64,000 nt of DNA. It comes from JARDZU01 sp963730285. GTDB taxonomy: Bacteria; Actinomycetota; Acidimicrobiia; Spongiisociales; ZC4RG35. Shown here one piece after another: positions 56,337 to 64,000 of the stretch. The stretch's first letter is position 1; each line of letters begins with the position of its first letter. The stretch is from positions 104,916-168,915 of the forward strand of contig CAVSQY010000013.1 in NCBI GenBank assembly GCA_963730285.1, given 5' to 3'. Both the position numbers and the translations under genes were made by a program. The notes under the pieces are model-generated. The model saw nothing but the letters and a program-made list of their open reading frames with translations. It was not told the origin of the DNA and did no database searches.

Positions 56337-57736
56337 GGCAAGGTCACGTTGAAGGTGTCGATCACCGAGCCCTTGGAGTCGATTGCGTTCACGATCAGCG
56401 AGTTTGCCGTCTGCTGGATGTCCAGGAAATGGTGGGTCGCCTGGCCGGCTAGCCGGGTTGGGTGACCGTTCGGGCAGCTCTCGAGGCTGTAGAGACCCCG
56501 CCCACCGCCACCGGTGACCACGTAGGTGACACCGTTGTCCGCGAACCGCTGGTAGTTGTGGTCGTGGCCATTGAGCACGAGCACCACGTCCTTGTCGAAT
56601 TTGGGTAGCCAGGTATCGATCACCTCGGAGGTGTCGCCGTGGTTGGCACACGAGTAGACCGGGTGATGGAACGCCAGGATGGTGGGCCGGTTCGAAGCGG
56701 CCAACTGGCTCTGGAGAAAGCTCAGTTGGGTCGGTGAGGTGACCTGATTGGAGTCGAGGATGATGACGTCCACCTTTCCCCATTGGATCTTGGTCCACAT
56801 CGGCGGGTTCCCGAACACGCCGTTGACCACCGAGATCCTCCCGGCGTCTTCCTCGTCGTGGTTGCCCCATGTGATCCAGAAATCGAGGCCGACCCCGGAC
56901 ATCCACGAGAACGGGGCCATCGTCGACCCGGTGCTGTTGGAATAGATGTTGTCGCCGGTGGTCAAAATCGCAGCCACCGGGTGGTCGAGGACCGCCTGAT
57001 GCATCTGGTCGGCGACGTCCGCCTCGTTGGAATCGCCCGAGCCCCAGTCACCGATGACGAGAAGGTCATCGGCGGTGGCGGCCGGGGGCGGGTAGATGGG
57101 GGCGAGACCGAGGGCACGTGCCAGGAATGCCGCCATCTCACCGCGGGTGACGTAGTCGTTGGGGCAGAAGTGGGTGTTGGCCGGTGGGTTGCAGCCCTCG
57201 GTGACTCCGGCCGTGCCCAGTTTGTCGATGGCGTTCTCGTAGATGCTGCCGTTGTCGTCGGTGAAGAGATCGCCCCCACCATTGTCGGTGTATCCCTTGG
57301 CCCGGACCAGGAAGGCGGCCATCTCGCCACGGGTCACATTTCGCTCCCCGCAATAGTGAGTGTTGGCCGGTGGGTTGCAGCCCAGGGTCACACCGGCGGT
57401 GCGAAGCCGATCGGCGGCGTTCTCGTAGAAGAGCCCGTTGTCGTCGGTGAAGAGATTTCCGCCACCGTTGTCGGTGTAGCCCATCGCCCGGACCAGGAAG
57501 ACGGCCATCTCCCCGCGGGTCACGTCTTGGGACGTACAGTAGTGGTCGTTGGCCGGCGGGTTGCAGCCTTCGGTGATCCCGGCGGCGGCGATCGCCTCGA
57601 TGGCCCCTTCGAAGATGTTGCCGTTGTCGTCATTGAAGGTGCCGCCCGGGGGGAGAGTGGCAGAGGCCAATCCGGAGCCGACCAGGGAGAAGGTCACGAC
57701 CAAAGCCACCATCGAAACACTGCTGCGGGCTCTCAT
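56333..57736 (-). CDS. Secreted metallophosphatase with three S-layer-homology-like repeats
   Basis: The 467-residue protein has a signal peptide (1-27), three repeats of about 62 residues (starting near 34, 96 and 158) with FTDDNG, AGVTxGCNPPANTHYC and VTRGEMAAFLVRA, and a C-terminal calcineurin-like phosphoesterase. Metal motifs are IGDWGSGDSNE, TTGDNIYSNS, WGNHDEEDAG, AFHHPVYS and NGHDHNYQRF. The repeats probably bind the enzyme to the cell surface. ATG at 57736 has AGGAGG upstream. It may release phosphate from organic sources, as purple acid phosphatases do. Confidence 0.9.
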   Translation of the reverse strand: MRARSSVSMVALVVTFSLVGSGLASATLPPGGTFNDDNGNIFEGAIEAIAAAGITEGCNPPANDHYCTSQDVTRGEMAVFLVRAMGYTDNGGGNLFTDDNGLFYENAADRLRTAGVTLGCNPPANTHYCGERNVTRGEMAAFLVRAKGYTDNGGGDLFTDDNGSIYENAIDKLGTAGVTEGCNPPANTHFCPNDYVTRGEMAAFLARALGLAPIYPPPAATADDLLVIGDWGSGDSNEADVADQMHQAVLDHPVAAILTTGDNIYSNSTGSTMAPFSWMSGVGLDFWITWGNHDEEDAGRISVVNGVFGNPPMWTKIQWGKVDVIILDSNQVTSPTQLSFLQSQLAASNRPTILAFHHPVYSCANHGDTSEVIDTWLPKFDKDVVLVLNGHDHNYQRFADNGVTYVVTGGGGRGLYSLESCPNGHPTRLAGQATHHFLDIQQTANSLIVNAIDSKGSVIDTFNVTLP

Positions 57737-57847
57737 CTGGTTCCTCCTCACCAACCTGTAAACGTGAGCCTATCGGTACCCTCGGTTTGGGACACCTAAA
57801 CCGGGGGTAGGTTTGCCCGAACCGAATGGAGCCACCTGGAGGTTCGT

Positions 57848-57994
57848 ATGGGCTTTGACCGAGGAATCCTCCCACCCGACCGAGATCGGGAGGACACCCG
57901 ATCGTGGAAGGGTGTGGTTGCGGCCGTGATCATCGTCCTCGGCCTCCTGCTCGCCTTCTATCTCTCGTTCCGCATCGGCGTCGACGCCAACTAG
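57848..57994 (+). CDS. Small single-pass membrane protein
   Basis: A 48-residue peptide, MGFDRGILPPDRDREDTRSW then a helix VVAAVIIVLGLLLAFYL and a short SFRIGVDAN tail. A good GGAGG is eight bases before the ATG. The charged N-terminus followed by one helix suggests a cytoplasm-in orientation. The function is unknown. Confidence 0.65.
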   Translation: MGFDRGILPPDRDREDTRSWKGVVAAVIIVLGLLLAFYLSFRIGVDAN

Positions 57995-58014
57995 TCATTC
58001 CACCCGGCCCGTCG

Positions 58015-58161
58015 ATGACGGACCGAGAAAACTGGATTGCTTCGGCCGGACCCGGTGTAGTTTCTATTCATGGAAGCGACGGGGACTCATTCCTTAGAAG
58101 GCCGGTCGGCGCCTTCGACGCCATTCAGGGCGACCTCGAGTCGATCTTCGAGGTGCGGTGA
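58015..58161 (+). CDS. Possible small ORF coupled to the kinase-like gene
   Basis: A 48-codon frame from ATG at 58015 (MTDRENWIASAGPGVVS, ending DAIQGDLESIFEVR). Its stop is directly followed by the next ATG (TGAATG), like dnaN-recF in this window, which hints at coupled translation. No similarity is recognised, so it could be chance. Confidence 0.35.
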   Translation: MTDRENWIASAGPGVVSIHGSDGDSFLRRPVGAFDAIQGDLESIFEVR

Positions 58162-59220
58162 ATGGGAGACGTAGAAGGTTCTGAGGAGAATCTGTCGGTC
58201 GACTCGGCGAGAACCGATCTGAGCCCTGGTGCTCAAGAGGTCCTCGCAGCGCTGCCTCAGGTGATCATCCAGGTCGACGACGAGCTTCGCATTGCATCTT
58301 TAAACCGGCCGAGATCGCCGCTGTTCCCCGACGGGGCGAAGCCCGGAGCCCGCCTCGATGAGGTCTTCGACGCCGATGCGGTAGAGGTGATCAGAGCACT
58401 GATTCAGAACTCAGAGCTGACCGGTGGGGCCATCGCCGAACATCACTCGGGCACCGACATGTATCGGGTGACCGCCAAACGTCTCTCGTCAGTCCCCAAC
58501 ACGCTGGTGGTGTTTCAGAACATCACCGGTATCTCGGAGGCGGGGAGGACCCTGGTCGACCTCATCCAATACCGAAGCAACTTCCTCGCCTCGATCAGCC
58601 AAGAGCTGAAGACACCCCTCACCGCGGTCATCGGATACGCCAACCTCCTCTCGGATCCGGAGGCAGGTCTGGAGGATCCGGCCCGAGAGGCGATGGTCCG
58701 TGACATGACCGACCAAGCATGGGACCTGGCCGGCATCGTCGAGGATCTTCTCACCGTGGCCCGGGTCGAGTTGGGCGAGTTGAGTGTCGCCAGTGTCCCG
58801 GTCAGCATCAGCGCCAACGTGGCTCAGGTGTGCGAGTCTATGGGTGCCCGCGGCACTGCCATAACCGTTACCGGCGACCGAAGCGTCACCGGCTTGGGTG
58901 ATCCGGCCAGGTTCCGTCAGATCGTTCGCAACCTGTTGAGCAATGCCCTCACTCATGGCGCCGGGCCGGTGAGGGTCAACGTCGGCGCCTCTGACTCCAT
59001 GGCCACGGTCCAGGTGATCGACTACGGCGCCGGTCTGCCCGAAGATCTGGCCGAGTCGGCCTTCGACCAGTACACAACCGGGCCCACCGACGGTGCCCCG
59101 GCCCGCGTAGGTGTCGGACTGTGGATCTGCCGGGAGCTCACCAGCCTCATGGGTGGTCGTCTCGAGTATCGACGTGACAACGGCCAGACCGTCTTCGAGG
59201 CGATGATCCCGGCTCGTTGA
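58162..59220 (+). CDS. Histidine-kinase-like protein lacking the phospho-acceptor histidine
   Basis: A 352-residue soluble protein with a PAS-like N-terminus (about 25-125, LPQVIIQVDDELRIASLN), a HisKA dimerisation region and an HATPase domain. The H box reads FLASISQELKTPLTAVIGY: Gln147 (codon 58600-58602) replaces the His that is phosphorylated in active kinases. The ATP-binding boxes look sound (NLLSNALTHGAG, DYGAGLPEDLAE, VGVGLWICRELTSLMGG). It could be a scaffold, a phosphatase or a partner of another kinase. No regulator gene is adjacent. Confidence 0.88.
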   Translation: MGDVEGSEENLSVDSARTDLSPGAQEVLAALPQVIIQVDDELRIASLNRPRSPLFPDGAKPGARLDEVFDADAVEVIRALIQNSELTGGAIAEHHSGTDMYRVTAKRLSSVPNTLVVFQNITGISEAGRTLVDLIQYRSNFLASISQELKTPLTAVIGYANLLSDPEAGLEDPAREAMVRDMTDQAWDLAGIVEDLLTVARVELGELSVASVPVSISANVAQVCESMGARGTAITVTGDRSVTGLGDPARFRQIVRNLLSNALTHGAGPVRVNVGASDSMATVQVIDYGAGLPEDLAESAFDQYTTGPTDGAPARVGVGLWICRELTSLMGGRLEYRRDNGQTVFEAMIPAR

Positions 59221-59231
59221 GCGAAGTGTGC

Positions 59232-59861
59232 TCAGGGGGCCCAGACCGGTGGGGGCCAGCTGCGCACGTCATCTGCAATAAGAAAAGGCCCCGACCCGCC
59301 GATCTCGAAGACCCCGAGTCTTCCCGTTGAGTCGGTGATGGCGACGAGATCTCGGCTGGGATCGTGGGCGGCCGCCTCGATCCAGTAATTCTCGGGAGCG
59401 GCGAGGCGAATCAGGACACTGCCATCCTGATCGAGGAGGGAGAGGGCCCTATGTTCTGATTGATCGATGAACAGACCATCCATGGGGTCGTTGTCGGGTT
59501 GATAGGGCTCGTTGTCGTCGAGAAATCGAGTTTCGATCACTTCACCTGAGCTTGGGTCGAGGACCTTGGTGAAGGGCTGATTCAGGTACGTGGTCATCGC
59601 CACCCCTTCCGATGTCCACGACAGACCTCCGATCGAGTTGTCTTCTGTCTCGCATCGCAACTCGGTGACTGTCCCCGTACCGAGATCGGCCACCTGGAGG
59701 CAATTGCTCCCGTCGGCGAATGCGATGGACCCGGTCAACCTCCCCGCCGGCAGGTCGGCGAACTCGGGAAGGGGGATCAACGCAAGCGCTATGGTCAAGA
59801 CGACCGCGGCAACCACCGCAACCGAGGCGGCAAGTGCGACGATCAGCCTCCTTCGGTTCAT
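59232..59861 (-). CDS. Membrane-anchored protein with beta-propeller-like outer domain
   Basis: A 209-residue protein with one N-terminal helix (about 6-30, MNRRRLIVALAASVAVVAAV) and an outer region of repeating short strands (GSIAFADGSNCLQVADLGTG, GGLSWTSEGVAMTTY, DLVAITDSTGRLGVFEIGG), as in TolB-like or WD40-like half-propellers. No catalytic site is seen. The ATG overlaps the stop of the upstream DUF2157 gene, suggesting one operon. Confidence 0.75.
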   Translation of the reverse strand: MNRRRLIVALAASVAVVAAVVLTIALALIPLPEFADLPAGRLTGSIAFADGSNCLQVADLGTGTVTELRCETEDNSIGGLSWTSEGVAMTTYLNQPFTKVLDPSSGEVIETRFLDDNEPYQPDNDPMDGLFIDQSEHRALSLLDQDGSVLIRLAAPENYWIEAAAHDPSRDLVAITDSTGRLGVFEIGGSGPFLIADDVRSWPPPVWAP

Positions 59862-60817
59862 GGTTGGGTCTCAGCTCTGAGCCGGAGGGTCACGACCACC
59901 ACCCCCAACAAGACCAGCCCGGTAATGAGCAATGCCACCGGCACTCCCAAACTGTTCCCGAATGACTCGAAGATGGTCATGGGTATGTAGATGAAGAGCC
60001 CGACCACCCCGAGACCCAGGAGCACGGTCTTATCGAGGCGAACAGAGAGGGCCATCAAGGACAATCCCGCCAGCAAGCCCAGCAGCGGCCACGGCATGTG
60101 ACCCCCTTCGGGGAAGGCGACCAGGAGCACACCGATCGAGCCCAGGGCATAGCTGGTGCGGACCGGTTTGAGGATCCCGCCCCAGGTGAGGAGGAGCCAT
60201 ACCACCCCGAGCCCGGCAAAAGAGAGCCCGAAGGCCCAATCGGGAGCGGTCTCGAACAAGTTGATCACACCGATCACGGTGGTGGCGGCGGTTATCGCCA
60301 TCGCCACGATCTGCAGGGCGGAGGAGCGAGCAAGCCAGAGACCGATCGCGGCCAGGAGAGATAGCAGGGACGCGTAGAAGAAGACCTGGTCCTGGTCGAC
60401 GTCGATCAGCCGGTCGAAGGCGACGGTTGCGGTCAGGGCCACACCGGCCACGGTCAACAGCCAGGAGAACATCTGAGCTCGATTGACAGCCGGCTCGTCA
60501 CTCCGCCCCAACAGCATCCCCACCACGAAGAGCACACCTGTGGCGATGGCACCGAGGGCGAACTGGCCCCACGGCTCGAGTCGGTCCCAGAACTCGGAGG
60601 CCAGGATCCCGAGCGCCACCAGGACCAGGGAAGTGCCGAGATACGCAACAGCCTCCATGCCTCGCCCCACCTGGCCCTTGGGGCGACTATCCGCCTCAAA
60701 GGCCGTGATCGCCTCGGCCTGGTCGCCCTCGATCAGCCCGGCGGTCACCCAACGCTGCAGGTCGTCCTTTGAAACCATCTGCGATCTGTCCTCCACGTTG
60801 ACGACTACGACCGTCAT
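59858..60817 (-). CDS. DUF2157 family multi-helix membrane protein
   Basis: A 319-residue protein with a soluble N-terminal segment (about 15-50, KDDLQRWVTAGLIEGDQAEA), typical of DUF2157, followed by about nine membrane helices. The function is unknown. ATG at 60817 is used; ATG at 60778 would still keep the family motif. First gene of a probable two-gene operon with 59232-59861. Confidence 0.82.
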   Translation of the reverse strand: MTVVVVNVEDRSQMVSKDDLQRWVTAGLIEGDQAEAITAFEADSRPKGQVGRGMEAVAYLGTSLVLVALGILASEFWDRLEPWGQFALGAIATGVLFVVGMLLGRSDEPAVNRAQMFSWLLTVAGVALTATVAFDRLIDVDQDQVFFYASLLSLLAAIGLWLARSSALQIVAMAITAATTVIGVINLFETAPDWAFGLSFAGLGVVWLLLTWGGILKPVRTSYALGSIGVLLVAFPEGGHMPWPLLGLLAGLSLMALSVRLDKTVLLGLGVVGLFIYIPMTIFESFGNSLGVPVALLITGLVLLGVVVVTLRLRAETQP

Positions 60818-60997
60818 TCGACTGAATGCGTGCGTCCAGTGTTACCCCGATTTTCCGCCGAGTGCGGGATCGATGGCTAGGGGCCAAGGTCATTTGTCTG
60901 CGAGTGGCGAGACGACATGTTCGAGACCTGCCACAACGGCGCTCATGACGCTAGCCACGGGGTCTTGTCGTGGAGAAGATCTGTCGATGCAGCAGGG

Positions 60998-61210
60998 TCA
61001 GGTCCGGATCTGCTCGGGACGACGATCCTCGGAACGCATCGCCTCGACGGCGCCACCGGCGAACACTGCGATCCCGACCAGGATCCCCAAAATCCAGAGC
61101 AGGCCGACCTCACCGGCACCGGTGTCGGCTTGCAGCCACCAGAACAGCAGGCCGCCACAGACCGCGGTCATGGCGATCCCTCCGAACATCGTCAACGCAT
61201 AACGGGACAT
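60998..61210 (-). CDS. Small two-helix membrane protein
   Basis: A 70-residue protein with two hydrophobic helices (about 8-27 and 34-58; GGIAMTAVCGGLLFWWLQA, VGLLWILGILVGIAVFAGG) and a charged tail. GAAAGAGTGGG precedes the ATG. No family is recognised. Confidence 0.6.
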   Translation of the reverse strand: MSRYALTMFGGIAMTAVCGGLLFWWLQADTGAGEVGLLWILGILVGIAVFAGGAVEAMRSEDRRPEQIRT

Positions 61211-61272
61211 TTTCCCACTCTTTCTCGCGTGGTTTCAATTGCCCGGGGAAGACGGAACTGGAGGCCGGATGG

Positions 61273-61785
61273 TTACGGACGCTCCTCGGATTCGCCCCGA
61301 CCGGTCCCGGTCAGCATGTCCCAGGCGTTCTGAGTGCCGACCACGATGTGCAAGAAGCTGACCCCGGCCACAAGCCACAGCGCCGCCCGCCAGCCGAGGA
61401 GCAGCCCGACCGCTGCCACCACCAACGTCACCATGGCCAGCCAGGGCAGGACGAACCGAAAGGCCAACCCCATCGTCGATGGGTGCATGGTCCGGGCGTT
61501 TGAGTAGGCGGCGGCCGAGGAGACCACACCGAGCAGACCGATCAGACCGAGGAGGGCTGCCTGAGTGTTGGGCCTCCCCTCCGGGATCAGAATGGTGAGG
61601 GCGATGAGCAGCGGATAGAAGAGACTCGTCCCGGATTGGATGGCCAGACCCCGGACCGCATCGTCGCGATTCCGCTCCAGATGGAACGACAACCCGATGA
61701 AGACCAGACCCAACAACACCGATGCGGCCGCGGCCACGGCGATGTAGAAGTCGGTCCACGCTGCCATCTGCTCGACGACATCCAT
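61273..61785 (-). CDS. Multi-helix membrane protein of unknown function
   Basis: A 170-residue protein with about five helices, starting WTDFYIAVAAAASVLLGLVF and continuing SLFYPLLIALTILIP, NTQAALLGLIGLLGVVSSAA and LPWLAMVTLVVAAVGLLLGW. The N-terminal AAAASVLLGLVFIGLS segment recurs in many small actinobacterial membrane proteins. The function is unknown; it lies 62 bases upstream of the 70-residue membrane protein gene on the same strand. Confidence 0.75.
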   Translation of the reverse strand: MDVVEQMAAWTDFYIAVAAAASVLLGLVFIGLSFHLERNRDDAVRGLAIQSGTSLFYPLLIALTILIPEGRPNTQAALLGLIGLLGVVSSAAAYSNARTMHPSTMGLAFRFVLPWLAMVTLVVAAVGLLLGWRAALWLVAGVSFLHIVVGTQNAWDMLTGTGRGESEERP

Positions 61786-61899
61786 ATATTCGAGGGTAGG
61801 TGGGGAGGGTGTGTCGCGCCGATGGTGCTCAACGGGGATCCCGGTCGGAATGATGGCGCCTTAACCATCGAAGATGGTCGTGTCTACCGGTTCACCTGA

Positions 61900-63141
61900 A
61901 TGCGGTCGTCGATTTCGCAGTCGTTTGGCCGCGCACTCGACAATCAAGCGGATCAGTTGCTAGGTTCGGAATCGCTGGTCCATCGGGGCAGGCAATGGGG
62001 GCGGACGGTGCAGTGGCTTCTGGCTCCGGGGGAATCGAGCTCAAAACATACCGGCGATGGTGATGTGCTCCGGTCCCGGTCGCCAGGGACGGTCCATCGC
62101 GGAACAGGTTCCGCTCGACGCGAAGGCTTGACTTGCATCATCCCTGCCTATAACGAGGCTGCCACGATCGAGGAAACCGTGAGGTCGGTTTTGGGTCAGA
62201 CCGAGCCTCCTGAAGTGGTGATGGTCGTCGACGATGGTTCGATCGACCGGACTGGGGAGCTTGCTTCTCGAGCCGGTGCGATTGTTTTGCGACGCGAGAT
62301 TGGATCAGGATCCAAGGCGGGGGCGCAGACATTTGCCCTGCCGCACGTGACAACGCCGTTGACAATGGTGCTCGATGCCGACTCCGTCCTTACGGATCAT
62401 GCCGTTGAGGATGTGAGGACGTGTCTCATTGAGGCGCGGGACGTTGCCGCGGCTTGCAGCTATGTCGTGCCGAGGCAACAACGGTCAATTTGGGAGCGCG
62501 GACGATATGTCGAGTACTTGTATGCATTTGGCCACGGCAAGCAGATCCAGGATATCTATGGATTTCCGCTGATTTCGTCGGGATGCTTCTCCATGTACAG
62601 GACGATTTGGCTCCGGCGTGTGGGAGGCTGGTCTACCCGCACTTTGGCTGAGGACATGGACCTCACGTGGACGATCTATCGGTTAGGAGGGAAGGTTCGA
62701 TTCGTCCCGACCGCCGTGTGTGAGCCTCTTGAACCAGCGACGCTCCGGTTGATGGCTACTCAGCTGAAGAGATGGTCGCACGGGTTTATCCAGAACGTGC
62801 GTCTCCATCGTCATGGTTTGGCCCAGAGCCCGATGCTGCGGGCCATTCTTGGTGTGGCACTCTGGGATGCCATTGTCTCGTCGCTCTTTTATCTCCTCGT
62901 TATTCCGATCCTGGCGGTCCTTTTCGGGCCCTGGGCCCTGCTTGGCTTGGTGATAGACCTTCCGGCCGTGGCTGTCCCCGTTCTGAACGAGGGCCGCAGG
63001 CGCCGCGAATTCTGGAAGGCACTCCTCAGTCTTCCGTCCTTCTTTCTTCTTCGACTTGTCAACGCATATCAGATGCTCCGGGCGGTTGTGATGGAAATTT
63101 GCTTTGGTCAAAAATTCGCTGTGTATGAGAAAGGCCACTGA
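61900..63141 (+). CDS. Family 2 glycosyltransferase, hyaluronan/cellulose-synthase-like
   Basis: The catalytic domain starts near residue 77 with LTCIIPAYNEAATIEETVRS and shows the processive GT2 motifs VVDDGSIDRTG, LDADS, AEDMDLTWTIY and QLKRWSHGF, followed by three or four C-terminal helices (from about residue 310). It probably polymerises or transfers sugars across the membrane for an exopolysaccharide. The first 75 codons after ATG 61900 show no family features; GTG at 62065 or TTG at 62128 are other starts. Base composition is visibly less GC-rich than the rest, in line with transfer. Confidence 0.85.
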   Translation: MRSSISQSFGRALDNQADQLLGSESLVHRGRQWGRTVQWLLAPGESSSKHTGDGDVLRSRSPGTVHRGTGSARREGLTCIIPAYNEAATIEETVRSVLGQTEPPEVVMVVDDGSIDRTGELASRAGAIVLRREIGSGSKAGAQTFALPHVTTPLTMVLDADSVLTDHAVEDVRTCLIEARDVAAACSYVVPRQQRSIWERGRYVEYLYAFGHGKQIQDIYGFPLISSGCFSMYRTIWLRRVGGWSTRTLAEDMDLTWTIYRLGGKVRFVPTAVCEPLEPATLRLMATQLKRWSHGFIQNVRLHRHGLAQSPMLRAILGVALWDAIVSSLFYLLVIPILAVLFGPWALLGLVIDLPAVAVPVLNEGRRRREFWKALLSLPSFFLLRLVNAYQMLRAVVMEICFGQKFAVYEKGH

Positions 63142-63744
63142 ATGGGACCTGGACTTCCGGGTATAGGCGTTACGAGCATCTTCTACGTGTTGATTGGGAT
63201 AGTGGCCCCGTTTCGAGAGGTTGTTCTGACGGTGAGAGGCAGGAGTTCCATCGCGAGATGGCGGCTCGTCGGGAGACAGTTTTCAATCGCTTTGAGCACA
63301 GCTCTTGCTGTGACGCTCTTCTATCTGACCATCGAATTCGCTATTGACAACCACTGGTTTGCCGACAAGCGGACGAGGCTTCCGGGAGTGCTTCCAGCCT
63401 GGACCTATGGTTTGATCGCACTGTTTGGCCTGTTGGTGACACTGGCAATCTATGCACGTTGTTGTCGTCGACTGACGGTGAGTCCTCAACAGATTGCCAG
63501 AGCCCACTGCTACAGCGTTTCTGACCGGCTTGGCGTGGTCGCGGAAGTTTCAGAAGTCGTCATTTTCGAACCCAGGGGTAGGCACCTAGTGCGATCTCAA
63601 AGGCTCCCAATGCGTCCTCTCCGATCGGTTCGTCAAGCGGATCTGGCAGGTCATCTCGGTGATGGTTCCGCGCATGGTCGGCATGTGAGAGGCGGCCGTC
63701 ACGACAGGACTCTGCATCAAGGAACAGTCGACATGGGGGGATGA
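63142..63744 (+). CDS. Membrane protein next to the glycosyltransferase, 3' part uncertain
   Basis: The ATG follows the glycosyltransferase stop directly (TGAATG). Residues 1-115 hold three hydrophobic helices (about 9-25, 48-70, 88-106). The remainder (about 120-200) is Arg/His-rich, without membrane or domain features, and may be out of frame or a chance extension. The tight spacing suggests a partner for polysaccharide export. Not recognised. Confidence 0.5.
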   Translation: MGPGLPGIGVTSIFYVLIGIVAPFREVVLTVRGRSSIARWRLVGRQFSIALSTALAVTLFYLTIEFAIDNHWFADKRTRLPGVLPAWTYGLIALFGLLVTLAIYARCCRRLTVSPQQIARAHCYSVSDRLGVVAEVSEVVIFEPRGRHLVRSQRLPMRPLRSVRQADLAGHLGDGSAHGRHVRGGRHDRTLHQGTVDMGG

Positions 63745-64000
63745 TCGGCACTGCGCAGGGCGCTGCTATGCAGCTCCGTCCGCGTGGTGGCGGTAAGGCA
63801 GGTTCGATGTCACCCGAGACCAGCATCTCTAGGCCGCGTGCGTTCTCCACCACTGCCCGCAGCATCACGACTCGGGGGTTGCCGAGAATGGTGGGTGTGG
63901 TGACGTCGGTGGTCGTGGTCGTGGAACTCGTATTTCGGATCGGGCGGCGCCGCACACGTTGAGCACGCTCAAGGCAAGGCACCCTCGATGGGCGGGCCCT
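63745..64000. other. Right edge, no gene that I can support
   Basis: Frames open on both strands here (a minus-strand frame from about 63982 and a plus-strand frame 63741-63962) have no recognisable motif. The minus frame contains ILGNPRVVMLRAVVENARGL, the better protein-like stretch, and might be the 3' part of a gene beyond the window. Confidence 0.3.

Noticed and set aside
63560..63982. Long minus-strand open frame at the right edge
   Set aside because: The translation is rich in Arg, Thr and Pro with no recognisable motif or clear ribosome site, and it overlaps the 3' part of a plus-strand frame. Kept only as an unresolved stretch.
1..64000. CRISPR arrays, insertion sequences, prophage or integrase genes
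   Set aside because: No spaced direct repeats, transposase or integrase motifs, or terminal inverted repeats were seen.

Overview
The window is about 64 kb of high-GC actinobacterial chromosome spanning the replication origin. The order cca ... pseudokinase-sigM-anti-sigma-trxB-trxA / cwlM / parB-parA-rsmG-jag-yidC-yidD-rnpA-rpmH / dnaA-dnaN-recF-dciA-gyrB-gyrA-DUF3566-DLW39-like is the conserved actinobacterial origin neighbourhood known from Mycobacterium and Streptomyces. A Ddn-type F420 enzyme, a Rv1086-type Z-prenyl synthase divergent from hemolysin III, and S-layer-homology-like repeats of the GCNPPA...VTRGEMAAFL type point to a deep-branching actinobacterium, probably class Acidimicrobiia. 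That placement is inference from gene content.

Layout. 1-6.5 kb: end of dcd, kup, ppa, dnaB and the rpsF-ssb-rpsR-rplI operon. 6.1-12.7 kb: a DUF192 lipoprotein, panB, an endonuclease IV/membrane protein/pyrE operon, a histidine phosphatase, a Ddn-like protein, DUF2254 and a prenyl synthase. 12.8-20.8 kb: hemolysin III, aminopeptidase P, a membrane EEP nuclease, a haloalkane dehalogenase, argG-argH and cca. 20.8-29.4 kb: an isolated PilT-like ATPase, an HDAC-like deacetylase, a GNAT protein, and the cell-wall/redox cluster (stand-alone MviN-type pseudokinase, SigM, anti-sigma, TrxB, TrxA, degenerate CwlM). 29.4-43.8 kb: the origin core, with leftward genes (parB to rpmH) and rightward genes (dnaA to DUF3566) diverging from a 468-bp rpmH-dnaA gap. 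43.9-61.8 kb: accessory genes, mostly membrane or regulatory: an ECF sigma/anti-sigma pair, a CPA2 antiporter, dps, lgt, an ArsR-SRPBCC fusion, two histidine-kinase-like proteins, an S-layer-like metallophosphatase, and two gene remnants. 61.9-64 kb: a lower-GC polysaccharide-type glycosyltransferase locus cut by the window edge.

How the genes work together. The origin core carries initiation (DnaA, DnaA boxes, a DnaA-trio-like unwinding element), the clamp, RecF, a DciA-type helicase-loader candidate, gyrase and ParABS with a perfect parS. The leftward operon supplies ribosome and RNase P components and membrane insertion (YidC/YidD/Jag). The pseudokinase and CwlM are likely non-catalytic regulators of peptidoglycan synthesis.

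The most notable signals are several proteins that keep a fold but have lost catalytic residues (pseudokinase without its MurJ partner, CwlM without zinc histidines, a histidine kinase with Gln in place of the phospho-His, a PilT with altered Walker B and His boxes), a gyrase with unusual quinolone-pocket residues in both subunits, an rnpA with no canonical start codon, and an ArsR operator placed exactly between the -35 and -10 boxes of a near-consensus promoter that would give an almost leaderless mRNA.
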